Source of the DNA: an uncultured Desulfovibrionaceae bacterium
GTDB taxonomy: Bacteria > Desulfobacterota > Desulfovibrionia > Desulfovibrionales > Desulfovibrionaceae
Direction of reading: 5' to 3'
Assembly (NCBI GenBank): GCA_949741925.1
Contig: CATJOY010000047.1
Location: 1 to 64,000 of the forward strand
DNA length: 64,000 nucleotides
Part shown: in pieces, positions 35,815-44,758 of the stretch
How the letters are laid out: each line of letters starts with the position of its first letter
How positions within the stretch are numbered: position 1 is the stretch's first letter
Translations under genes and position numbers: made by a program
The notes under the pieces: generated by a model
What the model was told of the DNA's origin: nothing
The model's database searches: none
What the model saw: only the letters and a program-made list of their open reading frames with translations

Positions 35815-37074
35815 ATGGTTTATGAAGTAGAGGATAGGGTACAGAAATGTATTGAGGCGCTGTTGGCGGATGAAAAGATCCAAAAGGCCATGGAATTCCT
35901 GGTGCAGGATCAAGCTGCCCGCACCGAAGAGAACAAGGAGATCGCCCTGGTTCAGGGTGAAACCGGCAAGGAGGCCATGGGCCGTGCCCCCTTGTTCAAG
36001 CGGAAACTGGAACAGTATGGCGCTCAAGATTGCGCCGTTGACGGCATCGGCAATGCATACGGCTATAGTTACGGCACGCGAAAGGATACCAGGCCGTTGA
36101 TTATGCTGGAAAGCCACCTGGATACCGTGTTTACGGAAGATACCCCGCTGGCCATTGTTGAAAAAGACGGCAAAATTTTCTGTCCCGGCATCGGGGATAA
36201 CGCCTCGGCCCAGGCCCAGACCTTGAGCATTATGCGGGCCCTCAGGCACGCCGGGATTGTTCCGGTGGGCACCATCATGCCCATGGGAGCGGCCCGCGAG
36301 GAGGGCCATGGCAACTTTGACGGCATGCGTTTCTTTCTCAAGGGCCGCAACGACATTGACGCGGCGGTTATCGTTGATGGCGGCGGAACCGAAAATCTCG
36401 GCTGGGGCGGCATCGGCATCAAGCGGTATGAATTCATCTTTACCGGGCCCAAAGGCCATAGCTGGCACCGAGCCGGTTCTCCCAGCACTATCCATGCCAT
36501 GGGCCGGACCGTGGCCAAAATCGCCGAGATTCCGATGATTCCCGATCCTCGGACCACTATCAACGTAGGCATCGTTTCGGGTGGTTCCACCGTCGGGGCC
36601 ATTGCCGGAGAGTGCCGCATTCAGGTTGACATGCGCTCCGCCAGCGCGAAACATTTGGCTGACCTTGAAGCCAAAGTCCTCAAAGCTGTGGCAGACGGCG
36701 TTGCCGGAGAAAACGACTTCAAAAAAGACCAGCCTGACAAGGTTAGCGTGGCTACGCGCTGTTTCGGCGATATGCCCGCGGGAGAGGGGCTGGCCGACCA
36801 TGAAGCCGTTCAGGCGGCCCATTACCTGACCGTCAAACTCGGCAAAAAGCCCAATATGGAGGGCGGCACCTGCACCAACGGCAATATTACCGTGGATAAA
36901 GGCATACCCACCATTATCATGGGGCACGGCGGCTTCAACGGCGAGAACCATTCTCTGAATGAATGGTACGAACCACGGGATAACTATATTGCAGCCCAGC
37001 GGGCCATGCTTACGGTCCTTGCCCTGACCGGAGTTGACGGCCTGAGCGAACCCTTGGCGACGCCCCGGCGATAA
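35815..37074 (+). CDS. M20 family metallopeptidase
   Basis: 419 residues. Di-zinc ligands and catalytic residues of the M20 peptidase family are seen: His101 and Asp103 in ESHLDT, Asp128 in GIGDNAS, and Glu162/Glu163 in REEGHG. The dimerisation domain follows (GHSWHRAGSP ... GGSTVGAIAGECR), and a C-terminal His in NEWYEPRDNY. Relatives hydrolyse dipeptides, N-acylated amino acids or similar amides. Start chosen at 35815 after GAGGAGG. Probably in an operon with the PanE-like gene upstream. Confidence 0.85.
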   Translation: MVYEVEDRVQKCIEALLADEKIQKAMEFLVQDQAARTEENKEIALVQGETGKEAMGRAPLFKRKLEQYGAQDCAVDGIGNAYGYSYGTRKDTRPLIMLESHLDTVFTEDTPLAIVEKDGKIFCPGIGDNASAQAQTLSIMRALRHAGIVPVGTIMPMGAAREEGHGNFDGMRFFLKGRNDIDAAVIVDGGGTENLGWGGIGIKRYEFIFTGPKGHSWHRAGSPSTIHAMGRTVAKIAEIPMIPDPRTTINVGIVSGGSTVGAIAGECRIQVDMRSASAKHLADLEAKVLKAVADGVAGENDFKKDQPDKVSVATRCFGDMPAGEGLADHEAVQAAHYLTVKLGKKPNMEGGTCTNGNITVDKGIPTIIMGHGGFNGENHSLNEWYEPRDNYIAAQRAMLTVLALTGVDGLSEPLATPRR

Positions 37075-37096
37075 GAAATCCTAAACCGGAACAAAC

Positions 37097-37137
37097 GAGC
37101 GCCCGGGGCTCCAGCCGCGGGCGCTCGGCAATGCTTT
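37097..37137 (+). terminator. Terminator after the M20 peptidase
   Basis: Stem GAGCGCCC (37097-37104) with GGGCGCTC (37119-37126), followed after eight bases by CTTTTTCC. Confidence 0.6.
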
Positions 37138-37303
37138 TTCCACCTCTGGGCGCGCGGGGTATCTCCCATACCGTTCTGCTGCGTAGCCGTCTTTTTTTCT
37201 GTGCAGCCTCAGCCGGGAAAACCGATACCGGCTTTTCTTCAGGAGGCCTTTGTCTCTTTTTTCGCCTTGCCGGGCAGAGCATGCGGCTGCGCGCTGGATT
37301 CCC

Positions 37304-38227
37304 TTACGGAGAAGCTGATTCCGCAGAGGAGCCCGGCGTATCCTTCCAGCCGCGGCAAAAGGCCAGGAAACGGCGGAGCGGAGTAGAGAGGTATTTGCGC
37401 GAATGATAGCATAGCGTAAAAGTTCTGGGAAACGTCTGTTCCAGACTGATGACCTTAATCTTATTGCGGGCCAGAAGTTCTGTGGCGCTGAGTCTGGAAG
37501 CGAACGTGATACCTAACCCCTGGGCCACGGCTTCGGTAATGGCCGCCGGAGAATTGAGGGTCATGGCAATGGTATGCTGCCCCAAGTGGGGGGCTAGGGT
37601 ATGGGCGAAAAATTCCCGACTGCCTGAATCCTGTTCGCGCAGAATCCAGGGCTCCCCGGCCAGCGAGGAGAAGGGGAGAGGCGTACGCGTGGGCAGAGGG
37701 TGGCTATGCGGGGCCAGGACCACCATTTCATCCGCAATCCAGGGCTCAAAAATCAGCTCCGGGTGGCGTTCCTCTCCTTCGATCAAAGCGATATCCAGGG
37801 CAAAGGATGCGATCATGCGCAGCAGGGCGCGGGTGTTGGCGATGCGGACTGCCGGCAGCCAGCCTTCCCGGCGCTTAAAGGCGGCGTAGACCCTGGGCAT
37901 GAGGTAGTTGCCGATGGTCTTGCTGCATCCGGTCAGCAGGAGATGGTCATCAGGGTCAACGCTGCCTTGGGGCCTGAAGCTCCGTTCAATATCAACAGCT
38001 CGCTCCACCAGTTCATCCGCCAGCGGCAGGAGCCTCCGGCCTTCGTGGTTAAGGCTCAGACGCGGATGGGCCCGGTCAAAGAGCTGAACTCCCAGCCGCC
38101 GCTCCAGCTCCTGCAAAGCCTGGGATACCGCTCCCTTCGTCATGAACAGCTTTTCCGAGGCCCGAGAAAGATTTTCATGCCGTGCCAACACAGTAAAAAC
38201 CTGGAGCTGCTTTAAGGTGATATTCAT
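37304..38227 (-). CDS. LysR-type transcriptional regulator
   Basis: 307 residues. HTH at the N-terminus (LKQLQVFTVLARHENLSRASEKLFMTKGAVSQALQELE), then the LysR effector-binding domain (LLTGCSKTIGNYLMPRVY). Diverges from the TDT-type carrier gene across about 100 AT-rich bases, so the carrier is a likely target. Overlaps no neighbour. Confidence 0.88.
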   Translation of the reverse strand: MNITLKQLQVFTVLARHENLSRASEKLFMTKGAVSQALQELERRLGVQLFDRAHPRLSLNHEGRRLLPLADELVERAVDIERSFRPQGSVDPDDHLLLTGCSKTIGNYLMPRVYAAFKRREGWLPAVRIANTRALLRMIASFALDIALIEGEERHPELIFEPWIADEMVVLAPHSHPLPTRTPLPFSSLAGEPWILREQDSGSREFFAHTLAPHLGQHTIAMTLNSPAAITEAVAQGLGITFASRLSATELLARNKIKVISLEQTFPRTFTLCYHSRKYLSTPLRRFLAFCRGWKDTPGSSAESASP

Positions 38228-38251
38228 TGTTTAGTTTTCCTTAACAACCCG

Positions 38252-38281
38252 TTAATTTTATTTCGATATACTGGATATAAT
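38252..38281 (+). promoter_or_regulatory. Promoter of the TDT carrier
   Basis: TTAATT at 38252-38257, 18-base spacer, TATAAT at 38276-38281. Perfect -10 box, weak -35. Lies 48 bases before the start at 38330. Confidence 0.45.
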
Positions 38282-38329
38282 TCCTATGGCAAGTTGCCCC
38301 GATGCATCAAAAAGAAGAGGTTTATTGCC

Positions 38330-39343
38330 ATGGTTCGCGCTGCAATTACTGAAGCTTCCCGAATTCCTACGCCCTTGGGCGGTCTGGCCCTGGGCATCGC
38401 CAGCCTGGGCTGGTGTCTTGAAAACGTCTTTCCCCTTGGCGGCCTGGGACAACTGGCTGGAGCAGCCGCTGCCGCTATTTTGCTGTTGTTGCTGGTTGCC
38501 AAGTTTATTCTGCATCCTTCGCGTCTGGGTGAAGATCTGGCCCATCCTGTGGCCGGCAGCGTTTTGCCCACCTTTGCTATGGCGGCAATGGTCATATCCA
38601 GGTGCGTCGGGCTGGGGCTGCCCGAGGTTGGCCGGATTATCTGGCTCATTGCTGTTGGCCTGCATCTGACGCTGCTTGCGGCCTTTATCGGCCGTCGTTT
38701 GTTGGACCCCCAGTTCAAGCAGATGGTGCCAAGCTGGTTTATCCCGCCCGTAGGTATTGTTACTGCCGCACTGACTGTTCCCGACGGAATGAGCGGAGAC
38801 AGCTTCCATGCTTTGGCTTACGGCCTGATGACCTTTGGGGTGCTGAGTTATTTTCTGTTGCTGCCCCCCATGGTGTACCGGATGATTTTCCACCACCACG
38901 AGATCGTGGATGCGGCCAAGCCGACCATCGCTATTCTGGCGGCCCCGGCGAGCCTTTCGCTGGCGGGGTACCTCAGCGTGGAGTCGGACCCCTCGGTTGT
39001 CCTTTGCGCCGCGCTCCTGGGCATCGCCCTGTTGATGACCGCGGTTATTTACCTGACGCTTGTTCGTCTGCTGCGGTTGCCCTTTAGCCCAGCCTACGCC
39101 TCTTTCACCTTTCCGCTGGTCATCGGAGCGACTGCGTTATTTAAAGCGAGCGAGTTTTTTGCCGCCTTCCCGGGCCACGAAGAGTTTGCCGGGATCGTGC
39201 GCCTGCTGGCGGCGGGAGAACTGACTGTAGCCATACTGGTGGTAGGCTTTGTCTGCGCGCTGTATCTCAGAAGTGGTATCTGCGCGCTATCCATTTCGGA
39301 AAGAGCCTCCGAAAGAAAGAGCAACGTTCTGGTCAAATTGTAG
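38330..39343 (+). CDS. TDT/SLAC1-like carrier (TehA-type)
   Basis: About 337 residues, almost entirely hydrophobic with ten likely membrane segments, as in the tellurite/dicarboxylate transporter family (TehA, Mae1, SLAC1). Typical motifs are TPLGGLALGIASLGW and the WFIPPVGIVTAAL segment. Start 38330 follows AAGAAGAGG; an upstream TTG is less good. Substrate may be a C4-dicarboxylate, sulfite or other anion. Probably controlled by the divergent LysR gene. Confidence 0.8.
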   Translation: MVRAAITEASRIPTPLGGLALGIASLGWCLENVFPLGGLGQLAGAAAAAILLLLLVAKFILHPSRLGEDLAHPVAGSVLPTFAMAAMVISRCVGLGLPEVGRIIWLIAVGLHLTLLAAFIGRRLLDPQFKQMVPSWFIPPVGIVTAALTVPDGMSGDSFHALAYGLMTFGVLSYFLLLPPMVYRMIFHHHEIVDAAKPTIAILAAPASLSLAGYLSVESDPSVVLCAALLGIALLMTAVIYLTLVRLLRLPFSPAYASFTFPLVIGATALFKASEFFAAFPGHEEFAGIVRLLAAGELTVAILVVGFVCALYLRSGICALSISERASERKSNVLVKL

Positions 39344-39782
39344 ATATCTTTACGCCGGGCCGATTCCGGTCAGCCCGGCTGCCCCTCTCGGTTGCGGCAG
39401 GTGTGGCCTTGGAGGGGGCTGGCTCCGGTTCCGGGATGTCTCCAGCCGGACCGGGGCCGGCAGTATTTTTAAAAATATTTTTTGTCCGGTCCGCAGGTGC
39501 AGGACCATGCCGCCCCCCTTCTGCGGCATACGAAGGCTTTGGGGATCAACCCCGGTCCGGAATCGCCCGGTCCGGGGCTTTTTTGCGGGAGAAAATCGCC
39601 TGAGTACCCTACCCAGGGGGAATAGCCGGAAAAGTGCTTATAGCTGGCATACCAATTTGACGAAAGGATAAAATTTTTTTATTTCTCATCGCGCGCATTT
39701 TTTCCTAGTACGCATGGAGAAGAGAGCTAGGAAGCGACTGTTTTGTCTATATTTTTTAACCGTTTTACAAGGAGACTTTGCT
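39344..39782. other. Gene-free region before the permease
   Basis: No convincing ORF. Contains the terminator of the carrier gene (separate entry) and, for the permease, a possible weak promoter TTGACG (39657-39662) with TATTTC 17 bases on (39680-39685), plus a T-rich leader and the AAGGAG ribosome-binding site. Confidence 0.5.
39550..39583 (+). terminator. Terminator
   Basis: CCCCGGTCCGG (39550-39560) pairs with CCGGTCCGGGG (39567-39577) with one central T-T mismatch; loop AATCGC; then CTTTTTTG. Confidence 0.75.
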
Positions 39783-41066
39783 GTGGATACCATGATCCTG
39801 GCACAAATTCTGATGGGCGCTACCCTGATTTTGATGGTTACAGGCCTCACTCCCCTGTACACCACAGCTATTTTGGGGTCCGCCATAGCAGGCATCGTGG
39901 CCGGGTTTCCTCTGGCCGGAAGCGCTGAGATCACTATCGCCAAACTGATTAACAGCGGTTTGAACCCCGTTATTGCCGATATGACCGGTGTGCTGCTGTT
40001 TATCGGGGTTATGTCGTCCGCGGGCTTTTTGGACGTGATCATCAAAACTATTATTCGCGTAGGTCGTAAAATGGGCGGCGGCCCGGGCGTAGCCACCGCG
40101 GGCGGCATTGCCGGCGGCATCATCGGCGCCTTGACCGGTTTCACCCAACCCGCCATTACCGGCGTTATTACCGGCCCGGCTGCTATCAAGCTGGGGGTTG
40201 ATCCGAGTAAGGCCGCGGGCATCACTGCCCACGCCGGCCACTTCGGGAACTTCGCCGGTTTCACCCACCCCACTCAGGTTGCTCTGATTGCCGCGGCGGG
40301 TATCGGCTTCGGGGCCATCAACGTTGCCGGGGCCATTGTCGCCCTGACCATTTTTGCCGTCAGCTTTATCCGCTTGCAGCGGCAGATGAAGGCCAGCGGC
40401 TCGATTATGACGCCGGAACAGATGGAAGCTGCCGCTGCTGAATACGAGCGCAGCGATAGGGGAATTTCCGCGCCTGTGGCCTTTGCTCCGTTTCTCGTGC
40501 TCTTTGTCGGCTTTATTGCCGGTTTCCCCATCTTCCTGGTTGGTCTGATCGCCGGCCTTGTCACCATCGGCTTGGCCAAGCTCAATCCCAAACAGGGTGA
40601 AGCCGCTATGTTGGAAGGCGTCAACAAAATCGCTACGCCTATTGTTGCCACTATCGGCTTTTTGTTCATGTCCGCCATGATCGGCAAGGTTGGGCTTACC
40701 GGTCTTATCGGCAAGGCCATGGCGCCGCTGCTCGATGTTTCCCCGCTGTTGGTCATGTGGATCGTGGCCGCCCTTACCGGCCTGCTGACCCAGTCTTACG
40801 GTGCTTCCAGCGCTGTTATCCTGCCTATTTTCCAAGTGGTGGTGCAGGCCGGCGCTGATCCTCTGGCTGCGGTTATTGCTGCGGGCGGTGGCGCTTCGAC
40901 CATGCAGTATTTCCTGACCGGCGGCCCGGTAGCTGCTCTGGCTACGGTTATCCCGGTCATTCCCGGTTCTGATCTGCGTCAGGCCAATAGGTTCCAGCGC
41001 CCCTCCATTCTCTGTGGAACGTTTATGGCCCTTGTGTTGTGCATGATCGTGGGCTCGTTCTCGTAA
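39783..41066 (+). CDS. Putative permease of the ion transporter superfamily (GntP-like)
   Basis: 427 residues with about eleven membrane segments and two conserved blocks: ALTGFTQPAITGVITGP and GITAHAGHFGNFAGFTHPTQ (with the mirrored SYGASSAVILPIFQ in the second half). This is the plan of the gluconate/citrate-type permeases (GntP and related). Substrate unknown; the neighbours (unknown protein, L-asparaginase) suggest an amino acid, amide or organic acid. Starts at GTG 39783, eight bases after an AAGGAG site. Confidence 0.6.
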   Translation: MDTMILAQILMGATLILMVTGLTPLYTTAILGSAIAGIVAGFPLAGSAEITIAKLINSGLNPVIADMTGVLLFIGVMSSAGFLDVIIKTIIRVGRKMGGGPGVATAGGIAGGIIGALTGFTQPAITGVITGPAAIKLGVDPSKAAGITAHAGHFGNFAGFTHPTQVALIAAAGIGFGAINVAGAIVALTIFAVSFIRLQRQMKASGSIMTPEQMEAAAAEYERSDRGISAPVAFAPFLVLFVGFIAGFPIFLVGLIAGLVTIGLAKLNPKQGEAAMLEGVNKIATPIVATIGFLFMSAMIGKVGLTGLIGKAMAPLLDVSPLLVMWIVAALTGLLTQSYGASSAVILPIFQVVVQAGADPLAAVIAAGGGASTMQYFLTGGPVAALATVIPVIPGSDLRQANRFQRPSILCGTFMALVLCMIVGSFS

Positions 41067-41471
41067 TATAAGATGTAACAACCAATCCCTAACGAGTGCT
41101 GTGGGAAGATGGATTCGGGCCGTTCCGGTCCTTGCTCTGCGGGGCACAGGAACAATGTTCTTGTGTCCCCTTCCGCTCTCTTGCGGAGGGGGGCCGGCGC
41201 GGTCCGGGCAACGCCCCGGCTGCCTGGGGCATAAAAAAAGAAGTGTGGCCCGCACAAATTCTTGTAGTGGGCTCGTTTTGTGTTCCCGAGGCCGCTGAGG
41301 AAGTTTCTTTTGTCGGCAGTCCCTAAAGGCTCAGGCGGCAAGCCGTGCCGCCGCCAGTGTGCTGGAGCGCGTTTCTGCACTGCCCGGCTTCGCGGGGCTC
41401 CATCAATTAGAGGCGCGTAAGGCGTGCCCGGCTTTTTCCCCGAGTACGGGGTGTTCATTCGGAGAACTACC
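41067..41471. other. Gene-free region between permease and unknown gene
   Basis: No convincing ORF on either strand. GC-rich, with a short GCCCC/GGGGC hairpin near 41212-41229. The unknown gene's ribosome-binding site CGGAGA is at its right end. Confidence 0.5.
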
Positions 41472-42713
41472 ATGCGTATCCGTTTCAGCGAACAGAAAAA
41501 AGGCGTTATCGCTGTTGCCGGTCATGCCGGAAGCGGCCATTGCCATAGTCATAAGCAGTATTTGCAAGAAGATTCCGGCGGCTTGGCCACTGTTTTAGCC
41601 CTGTTTCAGGAGGCTACGGGCCTTTCTCTCACTATCAAGGAAATTCGGGTTTCTCCAGGGATACAAGGGACTATCACTGTGGAAACCGTATCGGGCGGCA
41701 TTGGTTTCTGCGCGCCACGGCGCGGGGTGACAGTGCATGAAGCGCGTCTGGCCAAAAATCTTGAGGGACGTGACGCCATCCGTACCCAAACCTTGGTTAT
41801 GGAGGCCTTTGGCCGTTTTTACGGCCAAGGAATCCACGAAACGCCGGTGGCGCTGCAAACTGCCATAGCCAATGCGGCTGTTGATAGCTTCATAAAGAAT
41901 TATCCGGGTCAGTTCATTCATGCTACTGAGGATATCGACCATTGCTGCGGCAAGATCGCGGGCGCGATTTTTGATTTTGGCGATATTCCCGTGGCGGTGC
42001 TGGCAACGGTTAACGCGACGCCCGACGGAACCGGTCCGGTGGAGGATATGGAAGGCAACGCCGCCATCGGGGCCAAGAAAAGGGTTATGGAAGCCCTGGG
42101 GATGTGCGCTGTGCCGACCATCGAGGTGGAAGGCAAGGTGTATTCGCCGGCCTATTCCGATACGGCTGAAGCCCCCTATTTTATGATCCGTGCGGATAGA
42201 GAGGATGATAACCCGGTTGTGGCCGAAGCCCTTGTAGCGGGTGGGAAAAAGATCGGCTGCCCGGTTGTTTTCCGTGATGACGTCATGAAACGCGTTGCCG
42301 GAGGCCTGGAAGATGGCGTCAAAGCCCTTGGAGACGCCATTATTGCTGCCGGCCGGGAGCTCAAGGAGGCGCGGTATTCTCAGCACAAGATTGCGGCTCT
42401 TGCCAAGCTGGCTCGGCTGATCAGCGAAGACGGCGCCGGCATAAGCTTTATGTCCGACAGGCTCCATGAAGTTATTGGCGGAACGGGCATCATGCCGGGC
42501 ATGGGCGCAGTCATGAACTACATTGTGCCGAAATCATATCGTGATGCTTACATCTTTCCCTTTCTCACGGAAGACGACATTATGCGGTATACGGCTCTGG
42601 TCAAGGCCGGCGTTGTTGCATTGAACGCTGTTTTGCCGCAAGCCGTAGAACATTTACACCGCTACGCCTACCAAGGCGATATCGAGACCATGGTTCTGTT
42701 TCCCCCCAAGTAA
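41472..42713 (+). CDS. Unrecognised 413-residue protein between a permease and L-asparaginase
   Basis: I do not recognise the family. No signal peptide and no strong membrane helix, so probably a cytoplasmic enzyme. It has clusters that could bind metal: GHAGSGHCHSH near residues 17-27 and DHCC at 156-159. A Gly/Ala-rich central part is followed by a helical C-terminus with ISFMSDRLHEVIGGTGIMPGMG. The reading frame is intact, with normal codon use, a CGGAGA ribosome-binding site and only 13 bases to the asparaginase start, so it is certainly expressed with its neighbours. An amino-acid or amide enzyme working with the permease and asparaginase is an inference from position. Confidence 0.7.
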   Translation: MRIRFSEQKKGVIAVAGHAGSGHCHSHKQYLQEDSGGLATVLALFQEATGLSLTIKEIRVSPGIQGTITVETVSGGIGFCAPRRGVTVHEARLAKNLEGRDAIRTQTLVMEAFGRFYGQGIHETPVALQTAIANAAVDSFIKNYPGQFIHATEDIDHCCGKIAGAIFDFGDIPVAVLATVNATPDGTGPVEDMEGNAAIGAKKRVMEALGMCAVPTIEVEGKVYSPAYSDTAEAPYFMIRADREDDNPVVAEALVAGGKKIGCPVVFRDDVMKRVAGGLEDGVKALGDAIIAAGRELKEARYSQHKIAALAKLARLISEDGAGISFMSDRLHEVIGGTGIMPGMGAVMNYIVPKSYRDAYIFPFLTEDDIMRYTALVKAGVVALNAVLPQAVEHLHRYAYQGDIETMVLFPPK

Positions 42714-42726
42714 AGGAGTATGTGTC

Positions 42727-43707
42727 ATGAACGGAAAAGTTGTTGTGTTTACTACCGGCGGCACCATCGCCATGCGCTATGATCCTGAGATCGGCGGTGC
42801 TGTGCCGGCCGTCAGCGGGCCTGAGCTGATTGAAGCCGTGCCGCCGCTCGCCGATGTTTGCCCTGTGGAAGTGAGGGAGTTCAGCAACATCCCCAGCCCG
42901 CACATGACGCCGAAACGCATGTTTGATCTGGCCAAACAAGTGGAAAAGGCCCTTGAGGAACCGGATACGCTCGGGGCGGTCATTACCCACGGCACGGATA
43001 CTCTGGAAGAAACGGCCTATTTCCTCGATCTTTGCATCAAGAGCGATAAACCCGTTTGTTTGACCGCCGCTATGCGCAGCGCGGCGGAAATCAGCCCGGA
43101 CGGGCCGAAGAATATCCTATGCGCCGTCCGTTGCGCGGCCTGCCCGGAGGCTCGCGGCAAAGGTGCGTTTGTGGTCATGAATGAGGAAATCCACGCGGCG
43201 CGCGAGGTGACCAAAACCCACTCCGCCAACCCCAAAACATTTGCTTCTCCCTTCTGGGGGCCGGTGGGCTATGTGGATGCGGACCGGATTATTTTCCGGC
43301 GTGACTCCATCGAGCCGCAGAAAATCCACCCCGAAAGCATTGTCGATGACGTGCACCTTATCAAACTGGTGGCCGGCGCCGACGATTTCCTGTTCAACTA
43401 TCTTGTGGATAAAAAAGTAAAAGGCATCGTGGTGGAAGGCTTCGGACGCGGCAATGTCTCCCCCGGCGCCTTTTCCGGTATGAAGCGCGCTGTTGAGAAC
43501 GGCATTCCCGTCGTGCTCACTACCCGTTGCCTCGGCGGCCGGGTTTTGGATGTCTACGGCTATGAGGGCGGCGTTATTCGTCAGAAGGAAGCGGGCATCA
43601 TTCTTGGCGGCGAAATCAACGGACAAAAGGCGCGGATCAAGCTTATCCTTGCCCTGGGCATGACTCAGGATCGGGAAAAGCTTGCCGAGTACTTTGACAG
43701 GCCGTAA
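42727..43707 (+). CDS. L-asparaginase
   Basis: Hydrolyses L-asparagine (perhaps also glutamine) to the acid and ammonia. 326 residues, the normal length. Active-site signatures are TTGGTIA (residues 9-15, nucleophile Thr) and HGTDTLEETA (88-97, catalytic Thr/Asp). There is no signal peptide, so it is the cytoplasmic type. AAAGGAG site. Third gene of the cluster with the permease and the unknown protein: the group can import an amino acid and deamidate it, though the exact links are inferred. Confidence 0.93.
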   Translation: MNGKVVVFTTGGTIAMRYDPEIGGAVPAVSGPELIEAVPPLADVCPVEVREFSNIPSPHMTPKRMFDLAKQVEKALEEPDTLGAVITHGTDTLEETAYFLDLCIKSDKPVCLTAAMRSAAEISPDGPKNILCAVRCAACPEARGKGAFVVMNEEIHAAREVTKTHSANPKTFASPFWGPVGYVDADRIIFRRDSIEPQKIHPESIVDDVHLIKLVAGADDFLFNYLVDKKVKGIVVEGFGRGNVSPGAFSGMKRAVENGIPVVLTTRCLGGRVLDVYGYEGGVIRQKEAGIILGGEINGQKARIKLILALGMTQDREKLAEYFDRP

Positions 43708-44506
43708 CGCCCTTTGCTTTGCCGGGGGGGCTTCCCCCATGCTCTTGCTCTTTTTAGCGAAGACGGCCGGAGCGCTCTTAAACCCCAATGCTGCGGGCGC
43801 CCTCATTCTCCGGGGGCACCCGCAGTTGTTACCGAAGCCTGTTGTGGCAAGGGCCGCTCCGCAGGCCCGGGGTGGCGCCCTCCCGGGCCTGCGGGAGCAT
43901 GTCTCCACCAACTCCGGCGTTAAGGAAGGCCTCATCTCCCCGGAGCCTCTCCAGCCTTTGGGAATGCCCCGGCTCCCCCGAGCAGGGGGGGCCGTTGCCG
44001 GAGGCTGCCCCGGTCACTTGCCGGCAAAGCCCGGCGAGCAGCTCGCAGCTTCCCCGCTCCCTGATCGGCCGGAATTCTCGGGCCACAGGGTTCGAGGCTC
44101 GGCCCATCTGCAAAGGCTGTATCCTGCCTTCCGCGATTTTTCCTCAACCTTTTTTTATTCTGCAGGCAACACACCGGACAGTAGGAACGCTCAGCTCTCT
44201 TCTTGGGGCGTGCTTATGGCTTCCCCGTTTGAAAAAAGCATACCTGTGTTCTCTGCCAGATAATGCGTTGAGGAGGGAATCAGATGAAATACGATTGTAT
44301 GTGAAAAGTTACTCTTGCAGAAAAAAAGAGAATAGGGATTGAGCGAAGGCTGAAAGTGATCTATGAAAACGGAACCGTATTATTGAAACCATGCCCCGAT
44401 TCTTTTTCTCGGCATGGAGCGGCTTCGGAACCGGCCGGAACAGGGCGCGCCCGCTCCGGCTCCTACGCTAAGGCTGCTTGACGGCAGACCGGCTAAAGGT
44501 GATCTC
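43708..44506. other. About 800 gene-free bases before korD, with a micro-ORF
   Basis: No credible gene, despite length and GC content (open frames present are shadows without codon bias). At its end are a seven-codon ORF (stop included) at 44284-44304 encoding MKYDCM after a strong GAGGAGG site, and a bulged hairpin at 44389-44417 (separate entry). A promoter for korDABC should lie in the last part. Confidence 0.45.
44389..44417 (+). other. Hairpin upstream of korD
   Basis: CCATGCCCCGA (44389-44399) pairs with TCGGCATGG (44409-44417), bulging two C; loop TTCTTTTTC. No T run follows, so it may be a structural element rather than a terminator. Confidence 0.4.
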
Positions 44507-44749
44507 ATGAAAAGACTGGCGATTCAACGAAGCTGGTGCAAGGGCTGCTCTATTTGCGTGGCCTTTTGCCCCAAGGATGTCCTGGCGCTTGACAGCGAGG
44601 ACAAGGTGTATGTGAAAAATCCGGAGGCCTGCATTTTTTGCAGAATGTGCGAATTGCGTTGTCCGGATATGGCCATTGAGGTCAGGGAGGATGGGGAGGA
44701 AACGGCTTCCTGTTCTACCCCTGCCGACAACGCGCGGCCCGGAGCCTAG
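44507..44749 (+). CDS. korD: 2-oxoglutarate:ferredoxin oxidoreductase, delta (ferredoxin-like) subunit
   Basis: 80 residues with two 4Fe-4S clusters: CKGCSICVAFCP (residues 11-22) and CIFCRMCELRCP (42-53). Passes electrons from the KorAB core to free ferredoxin. ATG at 44507 behind AAAGGTGAT. First gene of korDABC, nine bases before korA. Confidence 0.9.
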   Translation: MKRLAIQRSWCKGCSICVAFCPKDVLALDSEDKVYVKNPEACIFCRMCELRCPDMAIEVREDGEETASCSTPADNARPGA

Positions 44750-44758
44750 GAGGAAAGT

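Noticed and set aside
35248-36951. 567-residue minus-strand frame opposite the PanE-like and M20 genes
   Set aside because: Covers two clearly recognised plus-strand genes; His/Gly-rich composition typical of antisense frames.
41212-41229. GCCCC/GGGGC hairpin as a terminator of the permease
   Set aside because: Followed by A's, not T's, on the plus strand; stem only five pairs.
39765-41255. 496-residue minus-strand frame opposite the permease
   Set aside because: Gly/Gln/His/Asp-rich antisense composition, no motif; permease on the plus strand is well supported.
43682-44263. 193-residue plus-strand frame before korD
   Set aside because: Overlaps the end of asparaginase, proline/leucine-rich, no codon bias or motif.
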